Assembly: GCA_012719855.1 (NCBI GenBank)
Contig: JAAXZN010000058.1
Coordinates: 124,001-188,000, forward strand
Length of the DNA stretch: 64,000 bases
Direction of reading: 5' to 3'
From: Serratia liquefaciens
Lineage (GTDB): Bacteria > Pseudomonadota > Gammaproteobacteria > Enterobacterales > Enterobacteriaceae
Part shown: positions 45,325 to 55,034 of the stretch, one piece after another
Numbering within the stretch: position 1 is the first letter of the stretch
Layout: every line of letters begins with the position of its first letter
The notes under the pieces: generated by a model
Databases searched by the model: none
What the model saw: only the letters and a program-made list of their open reading frames with translations
What the model was told of the DNA's origin: nothing
Position numbers and translations under genes: made by a program

Positions 45325-46701
45325 TTATTCGGCCGCGCGTTTCTTGCGCGGCTTTTTGGCGACGGTGATGGTTTTCACCTCGCTTTCCACCCAGCCATCC
45401 TGCAGGCGGGTTTTCAGCAGTTCACCAACCTGAGCCTGCTTAGTGGTTTTCAGCAGTTCGCCGCGCGGGGTTTGCGTCACGCTGTAGCCACGGGCCAGCG
45501 TTGCCAGCGGGCTGACGGCCTCGAGCTGGCTGCAGGCGACGCCAAAGCGTTGACGCAGGCCGTTAAGCTGGCGATCCCATGCCTGCTGCAAACGGTATTC
45601 CTGTTGCTGCACGCGTTGTTGGTAACGGTGAATACGCGCCTGCGGTTGCATCTGCGCCAGCCGTTGTTGAGCCCGCTCGCTGCGACGCGAAGACAGACGC
45701 AGTTGGTTTTGCATGCCGTCTTCCAACCGGCGCTGCAGCTTAAACAACAGCGTTTGTTGGCGCGCCAGACGCAGGTGCGGGTGCTGCTGTTGCAAACGGT
45801 GGTTGATGCGGGTGAACTGCTGCTGGCGCTGTGCCAGGTAGTAGTCCATCGCCATTTCCATCCGCTGTTGCTGCGATTGCAACTGACGCAGCAGTTCCAA
45901 TTGATTGCGACTGACCAGTTCGGCCGCGGCGGAAGGAGTTGGTGCACGCAAATCAGCGACAAAGTCGGCAATAGTGACGTCGGTTTCGTGGCCGACGGCG
46001 CTGACAATCGGAATGCGGCTGGCGAAAATCGCCCGCGCAACGCGTTCGTCGTTAAAGCTCCACAGGTCTTCCAGCGAACCCCCGCCACGGCCGACGATCA
46101 GCACGTCGCACTCGTCACGGCGGTTGGCCGTTTCGATGGCGCGCACAATCTGCAGGGGGGCTTCCGCGCCCTGCACCGAAGTAGGGTAGATAACGATGGG
46201 CAACGAAGGATCGCGCCGTTGCAGCACCTGCAGCACATCGTGCAGCGCCGCGCCGCTGGCGGAGGTAATGACCCCGACGCGTTTGGCCGGGCTGGGCAGC
46301 GGTTGTTTGAACTGTTGGTCGAACAGGCCTTCGGCGCTCAGCCGTTGTTTCAACTGATCGAACTGCTGTTGCAACAGGCCGTCGCCGGCAGGCTGCATGC
46401 TTTCTGCGATCAGCTGATAGTCGCCGCGCGGCTCATACAGCGTGATGCTGGCGCGAACCAGCACCTGTTGGCCATTTTGCGGGCGGAAGGTGGTGCGGCG
46501 GTTAGTGTTGCGGAACATCGCGCAACGCACCTGCGCGCGGTCGTCTTTCAGCGTGAAATACCAATGGCCGGAAGACGGCTGGGACAAGTTAGAGATCTCG
46601 GCGGAGAGCCAAATCTGGCCCATTTCCATTTCCAGCAGCTGTCGAACCGTCTGATTCAGGCGGCTTACGGTAAAAATGGAAGGCGAAACAGGTATCGACA
46701 T
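45325..46701 (-). CDS. xseA: Exodeoxyribonuclease VII large subunit
   Basis: The large subunit of the XseA/XseB single-strand exonuclease. Of its 458 residues, an OB-fold lies at about 18-100 ([19 protein letters not shown]). The catalytic domain contains [13 protein letters not shown] and [12 protein letters not shown] long Gln/Arg-rich coiled coil (about 280-390) follows. I chose ATG 46701 ([19 protein letters not shown]), which matches E. coli in length; the longer frame to 46731 is not supported by homology. It diverges from guaB. Confidence 0.97.
   Translation of the reverse strand: MSIPVSPSIFTVSRLNQTVRQLLEMEMGQIWLSAEISNLSQPSSGHWYFTLKDDRAQVRCAMFRNTNRRTTFRPQNGQQVLVRASITLYEPRGDYQLIAESMQPAGDGLLQQQFDQLKQRLSAEGLFDQQFKQPLPSPAKRVGVITSASGAALHDVLQVLQRRDPSLPIVIYPTSVQGAEAPLQIVRAIETANRRDECDVLIVGRGGGSLEDLWSFNDERVARAIFASRIPIVSAVGHETDVTIADFVADLRAPTPSAAAELVSRNQLELLRQLQSQQQRMEMAMDYYLAQRQQQFTRINHRLQQQHPHLRLARQQTLLFKLQRRLEDGMQNQLRLSSRRSERAQQRLAQMQPQARIHRYQQRVQQQEYRLQQAWDRQLNGLRQRFGVACSQLEAVSPLATLARGYSVTQTPRGELLKTTKQAQVGELLKTRLQDGWVESEVKTITVAKKPRKKRAAE
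45332..45357 (+). terminator. Terminator of the carrier/GH31 operon, inside the xseA 3' end
   Basis: GCCGCGC / GCGCGGC stem with loop GTTTCTT and five T. It lies within the last codons of the convergent xseA gene, so the same bases encode the basic xseA C-terminus. Confidence 0.7.
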
Positions 46702-46793
46702 GTGACCCAGATCAAATTTCAAAACAAGCACTTAATTGGTCGATACTACATGGCTGAAAAAGGTAATCAAGAGTTTTTGTGAGAAAGTGCTGG

Positions 46794-46819
46794 AGGCAAC
46801 CGATTACGCTCTGTATAAT
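46794..46819 (+). promoter_or_regulatory. guaB promoter with PurR-like box
   Basis: AGGCAACCGATTACGC (46794-46809) matches 11 of 16 positions of the PurR consensus, including the central CG. It lies directly before TATAAT (46814-46819). Purine repression of guaBA by PurR is established in E. coli. Confidence 0.65.
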
Positions 46820-46871
46820 GCCGCGGCAATATTTTATCTTTTTCACAGCCCACTCTGGTGAGATATTGCCC

Positions 46872-48335
46872 ATGCTACGTATCGCAAAAGAAGCACTGAC
46901 GTTTGACGACGTTCTCCTGGTTCCAGCTCACTCTACGGTTCTGCCTAATACCGCTGAGCTCGGCACCCAACTGACCAAAAATATCCGCCTGAATATCCCT
47001 ATGCTGTCCGCAGCCATGGATACCGTTACCGAATCCGGCCTGGCCATCGCGCTGGCGCAGGAAGGCGGTCTGGGCTTCATTCACAAGAACATGTCTATCG
47101 AGCGTCAGGCAGAAGAAGTCCGCCGCGTGAAAAAACATGAAAGCGGCGTGGTGACCGATCCACAAGCCGTAACCCCCGCCACTACCCTGAAAGAAGTGAA
47201 AGAGCTGACCGCACGTAACGGCTTCGCCGGTTACCCTGTGGTCACCGAAGAGAACGAACTGGTCGGTATCATCACCGGCCGCGACGTCCGCTTCGTCACC
47301 GATTTGAACCAGCCTGTTACTGCCGTGATGACGCCGAAAGAGCGTCTGGTTACGGTGAAAGAAGGCGAAGCGCGTGAAGTCGTGCTGCAGAAAATGCACG
47401 AAAAACGCGTTGAGAAAGCGCTGGTAGTGGACGACAACTTCCATCTGCTGGGCATGATCACCGTAAAAGACTTCCAGAAAGCGGAACGCAAGCCTAACGC
47501 CTGTAAAGACGAGCATGGCCGTCTGCGCGTTGGCGCTGCGGTGGGTGCTGGCGCAGGTAACGAAGAGCGCGTTGATGCGCTGGTCGCCGCCGGCGTTGAC
47601 GTGCTGCTGATCGACTCCTCTCACGGCCATTCCGAAGGCGTATTGCAGCGCATTCGCGAAACCCGCGCCAAATACCCGGACCTGCAGATCGTGGGCGGCA
47701 ACGTCGCGACCGCTTCAGGCGCCAAAGCGCTGGCTGATGCCGGTGTTAGCGCAGTGAAAGTGGGTATCGGCCCTGGCTCCATCTGTACTACTCGCATCGT
47801 GACCGGCGTAGGCGTACCGCAGATCACGGCCATCGCCGATGCGGTTGAAGCGCTGGAAGGGACAGGTATCCCGGTCATCGCCGACGGCGGCATTCGCTTC
47901 TCCGGTGACATCGCCAAAGCTATCGCAGCCGGCGCATCCTGCGTAATGGTCGGCTCCATGCTGGCGGGTACCGAAGAATCACCGGGCGAAATCGAGCTGT
48001 ATCAGGGCCGTTCGTTCAAATCCTACCGTGGTATGGGCTCACTGGGCGCGATGTCCAAAGGCTCTTCCGACCGTTACTTCCAGACCGATAACGCCGCCGA
48101 CAAACTGGTGCCGGAAGGTATCGAAGGCCGCGTGGCTTACAAAGGCATGCTGAAAGCGATCGTGCACCAGCAAATGGGCGGCCTGCGTTCTTGCATGGGC
48201 CTGACCGGCTGCGCCACCATCGACGACCTGCGTACCAAGGCTGAATTTGTTCGCATCAGCGGCGCCGGTATCCAGGAAAGCCACGTGCACGACGTGACCA
48301 TCACCAAAGAGTCACCGAACTACCGCATGGGTTAA
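46872..48335 (+). CDS. guaB: Inosine-5'-monophosphate dehydrogenase
   Basis: Oxidises IMP to XMP, the committed step to GMP. Its 487 residues (E. coli 488) include two CBS domains inserted at about 93-205. The catalytic cysteine loop is [11 protein letters not shown] (near 305) and the flap [15 protein letters not shown] (near 395). ATG 46872 gives [20 protein letters not shown]; the open frame upstream includes the promoter. Confidence 0.99.
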   Translation: MLRIAKEALTFDDVLLVPAHSTVLPNTAELGTQLTKNIRLNIPMLSAAMDTVTESGLAIALAQEGGLGFIHKNMSIERQAEEVRRVKKHESGVVTDPQAVTPATTLKEVKELTARNGFAGYPVVTEENELVGIITGRDVRFVTDLNQPVTAVMTPKERLVTVKEGEAREVVLQKMHEKRVEKALVVDDNFHLLGMITVKDFQKAERKPNACKDEHGRLRVGAAVGAGAGNEERVDALVAAGVDVLLIDSSHGHSEGVLQRIRETRAKYPDLQIVGGNVATASGAKALADAGVSAVKVGIGPGSICTTRIVTGVGVPQITAIADAVEALEGTGIPVIADGGIRFSGDIAKAIAAGASCVMVGSMLAGTEESPGEIELYQGRSFKSYRGMGSLGAMSKGSSDRYFQTDNAADKLVPEGIEGRVAYKGMLKAIVHQQMGGLRSCMGLTGCATIDDLRTKAEFVRISGAGIQESHVHDVTITKESPNYRMG

Positions 48336-48342
48336 TGCTTTA

Positions 48343-48390
48343 TCCTCTCCTGCGGGAGAGGCCGGGGTGGGGCTGAAGCCTCACCCCGAA
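48343..48390. repeat. Paired hairpins between guaB and guaA
   Basis: CCTCTCC-TGC-GGGAGAGG, then CGGGGTGGGGC / GCCTCACCCCG. This resembles the widespread REP-like intergenic unit of proteobacteria. It could stabilise guaB mRNA or moderate guaA expression. Confidence 0.6.
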
Positions 48391-48435
48391 AACACTTTTT
48401 TCGCTCTTTTTCTCTGTTGCTGGAATTCGCCTCAC

Positions 48436-50013
48436 ATGACAAAAAATATCCATAAGCATCGCATTCTGATTCTGGACTTTGGTTCGCAATACACTCAACT
48501 GGTAGCCCGCCGCGTGCGCGAAATCGGCGTTTACTGCGAGCTGTGGGCCTGGGACGTTAGCGAAGAGCAAATCCGCGAATTCAATCCGAGCGGCATCATC
48601 CTGTCCGGCGGCCCGGAAAGCACCACCGAAACCAACAGCCCGCGTGCGCCAGAATACGTGTTCACCGCCGGTGTACCTGTGCTGGGCGTATGCTACGGCA
48701 TGCAGACCATGGCAATGCAGCTGGGCGGCCATGTGCAAGGTTCCAACGAGCGTGAGTTCGGTTACGCGCAGGTGGAAATCACCACCGACAGCGCACTGGT
48801 TCGCGGCATTGAAGACGCGCTGAGCCCAACCGGCAAACCGCTGCTGGACGTGTGGATGAGCCACGGCGACAAAGTGACCGCTATCCCGTCCGACTTCGTG
48901 ACCGTTGCCAGCACCGATACCTGCCCGTTTGCCATTATGGCCAACGAAGAAAAACGCTTCTACGGCGTGCAGTTCCACCCGGAAGTGACCCACACCCGTC
49001 AGGGCCAGCGCATGCTGGAGCGTTTCGTGCTGGACATCTGCCAGTGTGAAGCCCTGTGGCCCCCGGCGACCATCATCGAAGATGCGGTAGAGCGCATTCG
49101 TCAGCAGGTGGGCGAAGATCACGTGATCCTCGGCCTGTCCGGCGGCGTAGACTCTTCCGTAACCGCGATGTTACTGCACCGCGCCATTGGCGAGCGCCTG
49201 ACCTGCGTGTTCGTCGATAACGGCCTGCTGCGTCTGAACGAAGCCGATCAGGTGCTGGAAATGTTTGGCGACCACTTCGGCCTGAACATCGTTCACGTGG
49301 CGGCGGAAGATCGCTTCCTGAGCGCGTTGGCCGGCGTTGATGAGCCGGAAGCCAAGCGCAAGATCATCGGCCGCGTGTTCGTTGAACTGTTCGATGAAGA
49401 AGCCTGCAAGCAAACCGACGTAAAATGGCTGGCGCAGGGCACCATCTACCCGGACGTGATCGAATCCGCCGCTTCCGCCACCGGCAAAGCGCACGTGATC
49501 AAATCGCACCATAACGTGGGTGGCCTGCCGAAAGAGATGAAGCTGGGCCTGGTCGAGCCGCTGAAAGAGCTGTTCAAAGACGAAGTGCGCAAAATCGGTC
49601 TGGAACTGGGCCTGCCGTACGACATGCTTTACCGTCACCCGTTCCCGGGCCCAGGTTTGGGCGTGCGCGTGCTGGGCGAAGTGAAGAAAGAGTACTGCGA
49701 CCTGCTGCGCCGTGCCGATGCGATCTTCATCGAAGAGCTGCACAAAGCCGATCTGTACAACAAAGTCAGCCAGGCATTCACCGTGTTCCTGCCGGTGCGT
49801 TCGGTTGGCGTGATGGGCGATGGCCGTAAATACGACTGGGTTGTTTCACTGCGCGCAGTGGAAACCATCGACTTTATGACCGCACATTGGGCGCATCTGC
49901 CGTACGATTTCCTCGGCCGCGTCTCCAACCGCATCATCAACGAAGTCAACGGCATTTCCCGCGTGGTTTATGACATCAGCGGTAAGCCACCGGCTACCAT
50001 TGAGTGGGAATGA
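48436..50013 (+). CDS. guaA: GMP synthase (glutamine-hydrolysing)
   Basis: Converts XMP to GMP with ATP and glutamine. Of its 525 residues (the E. coli length), the class I amidotransferase domain has Cys in GVCYGMQTM and His in QFHPEV. The ATP-pyrophosphatase P-loop is [10 protein letters not shown] (near 234), and the C-terminal dimer domain ends [11 protein letters not shown] 48436 gives [20 protein letters not shown]. Confidence 0.99.
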   Translation: MTKNIHKHRILILDFGSQYTQLVARRVREIGVYCELWAWDVSEEQIREFNPSGIILSGGPESTTETNSPRAPEYVFTAGVPVLGVCYGMQTMAMQLGGHVQGSNEREFGYAQVEITTDSALVRGIEDALSPTGKPLLDVWMSHGDKVTAIPSDFVTVASTDTCPFAIMANEEKRFYGVQFHPEVTHTRQGQRMLERFVLDICQCEALWPPATIIEDAVERIRQQVGEDHVILGLSGGVDSSVTAMLLHRAIGERLTCVFVDNGLLRLNEADQVLEMFGDHFGLNIVHVAAEDRFLSALAGVDEPEAKRKIIGRVFVELFDEEACKQTDVKWLAQGTIYPDVIESAASATGKAHVIKSHHNVGGLPKEMKLGLVEPLKELFKDEVRKIGLELGLPYDMLYRHPFPGPGLGVRVLGEVKKEYCDLLRRADAIFIEELHKADLYNKVSQAFTVFLPVRSVGVMGDGRKYDWVVSLRAVETIDFMTAHWAHLPYDFLGRVSNRIINEVNGISRVVYDISGKPPATIEWE

Positions 50014-50046
50014 TAAACGGCTAATCACTGACTATCGGTGATTATT

Positions 50047-50087
50047 TAAAAACCCCCGTTATGGCTATGTCATGCGGGGGTTTTCTC
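50047..50087 (+). terminator. Terminator of guaBA
   Basis: AAAACCCCCG and CGGGGGTTTT pair around a 14-base loop, followed by CTCTTT. Confidence 0.85.
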
Positions 50088-50097
50088 TTTCCGACTA

Positions 50098-51372
50098 TCA
50101 TAAACTCAAGGCTTGCTGTACCTGTGGACTTTCAAAGGCCGGTGCAAGTGCCCTGATATCTTTCGCCATCATTCCCAGTTCAACCGCGAGAGGTCGCCAT
50201 TTTTCGCTGATGATCTCCGCCATGACCTTAAGTGCCTCGCGGGCCTCAACGGGGGCAATATTAAAAAGTGGCGCCGCGTCTAAAACAGCCAAGATGTCGA
50301 GTGCGTTTCCATGAATCTCGCTGATCGCGGTCTTGAGCGTGCCGCCTGCGGAAGGATCGGGGTTAATATCATAGGCGGGAGAGAGAGCCCAGCGCTCGGT
50401 CGTTCGAATAAAGCCGTGGTTACGCAGGTGGTCGTCTGTATTTTGGATCAGCACAGAATAAGCCATGCGTATCCAAAGTTCGGCCACATCATCACCAGCA
50501 CCATTTATCATCATCTGCTCTGCTATCGAGACGTAGTTTGATGGCTCAGTGCCCGCTAGCCCCATAAAAGTCTGCGCCGTAATAAAATGGATCCGACGAG
50601 GGTTCTCAATATCTTCGTAAGTGCGATCAAACCGTTTGATCAAGGCAACCGGAAATTGTCCGGACACGACGAATGGCTTTGCTTCGGCAACCGTCATTCC
50701 GATCTCTCTTGCGAGACGGAGCGTGAGCACCTCGGCGCGTGCCATATCGTACTCATCATCCTGCTTCGGCAGCTTTGCTATCCAGATTGCCTGATTCTCG
50801 TCGCGCACATTCACTTTTGGCCGTGCGCCGCCTAGCGAGCCTGCTGCATCAAGCCACATTTGCCCGGCAAGGAGTTTTGCCCGGTTTTCACGATAATGAA
50901 CCGGGTCTGCTTCAAAGGCACGGGCCTCATGAACCATCGCGTCGAGCTCGATCAGGCGCGGTATGGAAAAAGCCTTTTCGCCTGTGCGAGGTTGAGCCAG
51001 AGGTAGCGCATCCGGCGCATCACTCTCGTAAAAGCGAAGTGCGCCTGAACGCAGGAAATCATCGACCCCAATGAGATACTCGAAATCATTCATTGTGCGA
51101 CCGCCATTTGCCACACGCATGATAGCGCGCCCCCAAGAATCAGGCGTGCTATCGGCGACCGGCATCACGAGAGGGGATGAATTTCCCTGCAGACTGGCTG
51201 ACGCGACTCTCTGGCTACGCGGCATGGCAGGAGAAAGGTCGTAGCTTTCAGGATTATCAATCCAACTCTGTGTATAGGTGAAAACGGAGTTCTGCCGAGT
51301 TCCATCAACATTGAAATCCAACTGCCCGACCAGATCTTGATCATCCATCCGGACGTAAAGTCGTTGCCTCAT
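50098..51372 (-). CDS. hipA: HipA-family Ser/Thr kinase toxin
   Basis: A 424-residue HipA-type kinase. E. coli HipA phosphorylates glutamyl-tRNA synthetase and induces growth arrest. It has an N-terminal beta-rich domain and a G-rich loop GSLGGARPKV (179-188). The catalytic segment is NTDDHLRNHG (311-320), with metal-binding SPAYDINP (331-338). All key residues appear intact. It starts 13 bases after the antitoxin stop with a strong GGGAGG ribosome site. Its own target cannot be inferred. Confidence 0.9.
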   Translation of the reverse strand: MRQRLYVRMDDQDLVGQLDFNVDGTRQNSVFTYTQSWIDNPESYDLSPAMPRSQRVASASLQGNSSPLVMPVADSTPDSWGRAIMRVANGGRTMNDFEYLIGVDDFLRSGALRFYESDAPDALPLAQPRTGEKAFSIPRLIELDAMVHEARAFEADPVHYRENRAKLLAGQMWLDAAGSLGGARPKVNVRDENQAIWIAKLPKQDDEYDMARAEVLTLRLAREIGMTVAEAKPFVVSGQFPVALIKRFDRTYEDIENPRRIHFITAQTFMGLAGTEPSNYVSIAEQMMINGAGDDVAELWIRMAYSVLIQNTDDHLRNHGFIRTTERWALSPAYDINPDPSAGGTLKTAISEIHGNALDILAVLDAAPLFNIAPVEAREALKVMAEIISEKWRPLAVELGMMAKDIRALAPAFESPQVQQALSL

Positions 51373-51385
51373 ATAACCTCCCTAA

Positions 51386-51934
51386 TCATGAACCGGAAGA
51401 GTCTCGCGTCGCTTTTAAGCGAGAGAGCAGCGACGATGTACGTCCTGATGGACTGACCACCAACGTCTTCTGATCGCTCAGATCCTTTGCTTTTACATCC
51501 GTAGCAGTTGCTGTACCTGACGTTCGTTTAATCACCTTGGTTCCAGGGCCCTTGGTAGATGGGCTCAGGGTAATCACCTTGACATTTTTACGGTTCGGCT
51601 TTGCACCTTGCATAACATTTTCGCGCAACATAGACAGACCGATGTCATCATTGCGCATGTCGATCAAATTGCTCAAGAGGTCAAGCTTTCCAAGAATGGT
51701 CAGCACCATCGCAAGCGTGTTGAGTGAGATACCTGCACTATTGCCACTCTCAAGCCTATGCAAAGTTGATCGCGAGATCCCCGCAGATTTTGCAAATGTA
51801 TCAGCGGGGATGCCCCGAACCTTGCGTGCGAATTCGATGTCCTTGCCGAGTTTGACCAACGCGACTTCGGTCGAAGGCCGCACAACCGAACCTTTTGTCC
51901 GCCGAAGTTTACTCATATAATTTTCTTCGGGCAT
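51386..51934 (-). CDS. hipB: HipB-like antitoxin, Xre-type DNA-binding protein with long tail
   Basis: A 182-residue antitoxin and repressor. The helix-turn-helix covers about residues 28-90 (ADTFAKSAGISRSTLHRLES). After it comes a roughly 85-residue Lys/Ser/Thr-rich, probably disordered tail; E. coli HipB is only 88 residues. I chose ATG 51934 with GAGG five bases upstream; an alternative ATG lies at 51916. It forms a two-gene operon with hipA. Confidence 0.85.
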   Translation of the reverse strand: MPEENYMSKLRRTKGSVVRPSTEVALVKLGKDIEFARKVRGIPADTFAKSAGISRSTLHRLESGNSAGISLNTLAMVLTILGKLDLLSNLIDMRNDDIGLSMLRENVMQGAKPNRKNVKVITLSPSTKGPGTKVIKRTSGTATATDVKAKDLSDQKTLVVSPSGRTSSLLSRLKATRDSSGS

Positions 51935-52049
51935 TTTAGCCTCATTCAGTTACGTCTCATCTGTGATACAAGTAATCATAACATCGAAGGGATAAATCTT
52001 CCCAAATAAGGTAAATTCATTCGCCACTTGTTTCACCTGTGACTCATAT

Positions 52050-52064
52050 GGCTATCATATAGCC
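52050..52064. promoter_or_regulatory. Inverted repeat upstream of hipBA
   Basis: GGCTAT-CAT-ATAGCC, perfect 6-base arms, 116 bases before hipB. It may be an autoregulatory operator but does not match the E. coli HipB consensus (TATCC, 8 bases, GGATA). Confidence 0.35.
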
Positions 52065-52399
52065 CTACCAAACTGAAAATGTTCTTGGATATACAGGGAC
52101 AAATCCGATTCCCTGTATTCATTTTGGTTATACCAAAGATCCCTTTTTTGATTATTCCCTGATATCAGCCCAGCCCTATACTCGATCAATCCTTGTTCTC
52201 TGGAAAAACCTGCCTCTGCAGCGCTACCCAGTAAAACCCAGGGTTATGCATAAGATCCGGAACTGAAAGAAGGTAACTCATTACTAATCAGTGTGTTGAC
52301 ACCGTTTCATTCGCCGGTTAACCCCGAGTTTTCCAGCCGGTGGTGGCGTGCGTTTCATGATGCAAGCTAATAAAAAAACAAGAAAAGAGGATTTTTGCC
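52065..52399. other. Gene-free region before the aromatic-acid carrier
   Basis: About 335 bases, no gene seen. It contains a perfect 9-base inverted repeat, ATACAGGGA / TCCCTGTAT (52091-52118), then TTTGG / CCAAA around TTATA. A TTGACA (52296-52301) with only a weak -10 lies ahead of the carrier gene, which has an AAGAGGA ribosome site. Confidence 0.5.
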
Positions 52400-53746
52400 A
52401 TGAACAAACAATCCGTCACCGCCATTGTCGATCAAAGTCCGCTTGGTGGTTTGCAGATAATGACGCTGGTCTTGTGTTTTATTGTATTGATGATTAATGG
52501 TCTGGATGCCAGCGCGATGGGTTATATCGCCCCTGAATTGGCTCAAGAATGGGGGATAGATCGCGCCGAGTTGGGGCCTGCTTTCGCCGCGGGTCTGTTC
52601 GGCATGCTACTAGGCAGTTTCATTTGTGGCCCTGCGGCGGATCGTTATGGGCGCAAAACGGTGCTGCTGATCTGCTCGGTTATCGTCGCTTTAGGCACCC
52701 TGGGTTATGCCTTTTCCTCATCGATTACCGTGCTTGTGGCACTGCGTTTGCTGACCGGTATGGGGTTAGGTGGCGTATTGCCCGGTTGTATCACCCTGGT
52801 GTCAGAATATTCGCCCGTTCGCTGGCGCATGCTGCTGGTCACCCTGAGCTTTTCCGGCTTTACCCTGGGTATGGCGCTCGGCGGTTGGGTGGCTGACTTG
52901 CTGCTGCCGTTGCTGGGCTGGAGGGGCTTGCTGTTTGTGGGCAGCATCGCACCTTTGGTGATGCTGCCAGTGCTGTATTTCATGCTCCCCGAGTCTATCT
53001 GTTTTCTGGCCAACAGGCCGCAACAGAGGGCTAAATTACTGCGGATCGTCGAGCGGATTGGCGGCCAGAGGAATTGGCAGTCCGTGGTCTTTACCGACGG
53101 CATGGACAGAAAGCCCGGAGAAAAAAGCCAGAAGCTATCGCCCGTGGTTGCTCTATTTTCTGAGGGGCGAACCGAGCGTACGCTTCTACTCTGGCTGACC
53201 TTTTTCTGCTGCTTGTTCTCGTTTTACCTGTTGAGCAATTGGCTGCCAACGGTACTCCGCGGTAGCGGTTTTGACGCTCACACTGCTTTATATGTCGCCG
53301 CAATGCTGCCTTTGGGGGGCGTTGTCGGCGGCATAATCACCGCTGTGCTCATCGATCGTATCGGTATCGCCAGAATTCTCCCGCCTTTAGCGCTTTTGGC
53401 CTCCTTCGCGTTGCTGGTTACCGGCACCCAGCTTGGCAGTTCGACCGGTTTGCTGGTTTGCGTATTTCTTGTGGGGTTCACGCTGACCGGCGCACTGAAC
53501 AACATCAGTATTTTGAGCGCGGGCCTCTATCCCACCATGGCGCGGGCGACCGGAGTGTCATGGGGGATCGGCGTGGGTCATATCGGTTCTATCCTCGGGG
53601 CTTACCTCGGTTCTTGGCTGTATGCCGCGGTGGGCGATTTGCAGAATTTTTTCTTTTGGATGGCGCTTCCCGCGTTCATTGCCGCTTTGGCGTTGTTCTG
53701 CATGACCAGGAGAAAGGATCTGTTTGCGGTGCAGGCGGGTTCTTAA
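52400..53746 (+). CDS. MFS aromatic acid:H+ symporter (AAHS family)
   Basis: A 448-residue inner-membrane carrier with about twelve helices. It is placed in the AAHS group (PcaK, BenK, MhpT) by NGLDASAMGYIAPELAQEWG near 32 and the loop motif GPAADRYGRKTVLL near 76. The central loop is charged (GMDRKPGEKSQK). It precedes a ring-attacking monooxygenase gene, so it probably imports the aromatic or N-heteroaromatic acid that enzyme uses. Confidence 0.88.
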   Translation: MNKQSVTAIVDQSPLGGLQIMTLVLCFIVLMINGLDASAMGYIAPELAQEWGIDRAELGPAFAAGLFGMLLGSFICGPAADRYGRKTVLLICSVIVALGTLGYAFSSSITVLVALRLLTGMGLGGVLPGCITLVSEYSPVRWRMLLVTLSFSGFTLGMALGGWVADLLLPLLGWRGLLFVGSIAPLVMLPVLYFMLPESICFLANRPQQRAKLLRIVERIGGQRNWQSVVFTDGMDRKPGEKSQKLSPVVALFSEGRTERTLLLWLTFFCCLFSFYLLSNWLPTVLRGSGFDAHTALYVAAMLPLGGVVGGIITAVLIDRIGIARILPPLALLASFALLVTGTQLGSSTGLLVCVFLVGFTLTGALNNISILSAGLYPTMARATGVSWGIGVGHIGSILGAYLGSWLYAAVGDLQNFFFWMALPAFIAALALFCMTRRKDLFAVQAGS

Positions 53747-53788
53747 CGACGGGTAACGATCAAAAACAAACAGGGCTGAGGAGAGGAT

Positions 53789-54925
53789 ATGAAGCAACTG
53801 CATGCAGAAATTGCTGGGGCAGGTATCGCCGGGCTTACGGCAGCGGCGGCGTTAGCCCAGCGTGGGTGGAGCGTAAGGGTGCACGAGCGTTCACCTCACC
53901 TGCGCACCTTTGGTGCGGGCATCTATATCTGGAGTAATGGGCTGCGTGTGCTCGAGGCGATTGGCGCCTATGACGAGGCCATGGTGGGGGCACATGAAGG
54001 GGCCCAGTTCCAGACCCGCGATCGCTGCAACGCGACCATGGAGGATATTCCGATCAACGGCAGCGGCGCTCCACGTCTGGTTACCATTCTGCGTGAGCGG
54101 TTACTGCTGTCTTTGCTCAATGCCGCTCGCCGCGCCGGGGCCGAAATCGTCAGCGATTCTGCGGCGGTGGGGGCGATACCGGACGGCAAGCTGTTGCTGG
54201 CGGACAAACGGGCGTTGTCAGCAGATTTGGTGATTGGCGCTGACGGTATCAATTCGCGCGTCAGAGAGTCGCTGGACCTGCTGATGTACCGCAAGCCGCT
54301 GCACTATGGCGCGGTCAGAATGATGTTGAAGCGCGATGACGATGACGTACCGCCTGCAGATCGTTCGAACTACATTGAGTACTTTTCGGGGACAAGGCGG
54401 ATCCTTTATACGCCCGCCAGCGCGACCGATCTGTATGTTGCGTTGTGCTGCGCTGAGGACGATGTGGATGCCTATCAGCTGCCGATTGCCCCGGCGCTTT
54501 GGTGCAAATCCTTCCCACACCTTTCCGGCTTGATCGCACGTTTTGGCGATGCCGGCCGTTGGGATGCGTTTGAGGTGCTGAAGCTCAAGGCCTGGAGCAA
54601 AGGACAGGTGGCGATCCTCGGTGATGCTGCCCATGCGATGCCGCCTTACCTCGGTCAAGGGGGCGGTTGCGCACTGATGAATGCCCTTGGGCTGGCGGTC
54701 AGTCTGGAAAATAACCGGAATATCCCGGAGGCACTGGCGGCTTGGGAGGCGCAGGAACGGCCGTTGACCGAACATACGCAGGACACGGCGGAACGCATGG
54801 GGCATATGAACCTGTGGCCAGATGACGTTCGATCGGCCGTTTTGCGTATCACCGGGCGCTGCGAGCAAATCGGCGCAGAGCGTATGAAAACGGCGTTGAG
54901 CCTGCCTACGGGCTCTTTGGCGTGA
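53789..54925 (+). CDS. FAD-dependent aromatic-ring monooxygenase, MHPCO-like
   Basis: A 378-residue class A flavoprotein monooxygenase. FAD motifs are GAGIAGLTAAAALAQRG (near 8) and GDAAHAMPPYLGQGGG (near 279), with the conserved DG motif GADGINSRVRESL. The segment TFGAGIYIWSNGLRVLEAIG closely resembles 2-methyl-3-hydroxypyridine-5-carboxylate oxygenase, which hydroxylates and opens a pyridine ring. Salicylate- or 6-hydroxynicotinate-type hydroxylases are the alternatives. The ribosome site is GAGGAGAGG. Confidence 0.85.
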   Translation: MKQLHAEIAGAGIAGLTAAAALAQRGWSVRVHERSPHLRTFGAGIYIWSNGLRVLEAIGAYDEAMVGAHEGAQFQTRDRCNATMEDIPINGSGAPRLVTILRERLLLSLLNAARRAGAEIVSDSAAVGAIPDGKLLLADKRALSADLVIGADGINSRVRESLDLLMYRKPLHYGAVRMMLKRDDDDVPPADRSNYIEYFSGTRRILYTPASATDLYVALCCAEDDVDAYQLPIAPALWCKSFPHLSGLIARFGDAGRWDAFEVLKLKAWSKGQVAILGDAAHAMPPYLGQGGGCALMNALGLAVSLENNRNIPEALAAWEAQERPLTEHTQDTAERMGHMNLWPDDVRSAVLRITGRCEQIGAERMKTALSLPTGSLA

Positions 54926-55034
54926 TCATCAACGCCTATCTTTGGTTCCGTTCCGGGAACGGGGGGCGGGTCCATCATGTTTTTGACGCCAGAGCCGTTA
55001 GGGAAATGGCGGTGTTCATCAGGGAGGTTGAAAA

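Noticed and set aside
45472-46782. 436-codon plus-strand open frame across xseA
   Set aside because: A shadow of xseA; the real gene is certain from its OB-fold and catalytic motifs.
51960-52064. HipB operators of the E. coli type upstream of hipBA
   Set aside because: No TATCC-8-GGATA pair is present; only an unrelated inverted repeat is seen.
50014-52399. Integrated island with att sites downstream of guaA
   Set aside because: No integrase gene and no direct repeat of the guaA 3' end could be found, so only the hipBA pair is reported.
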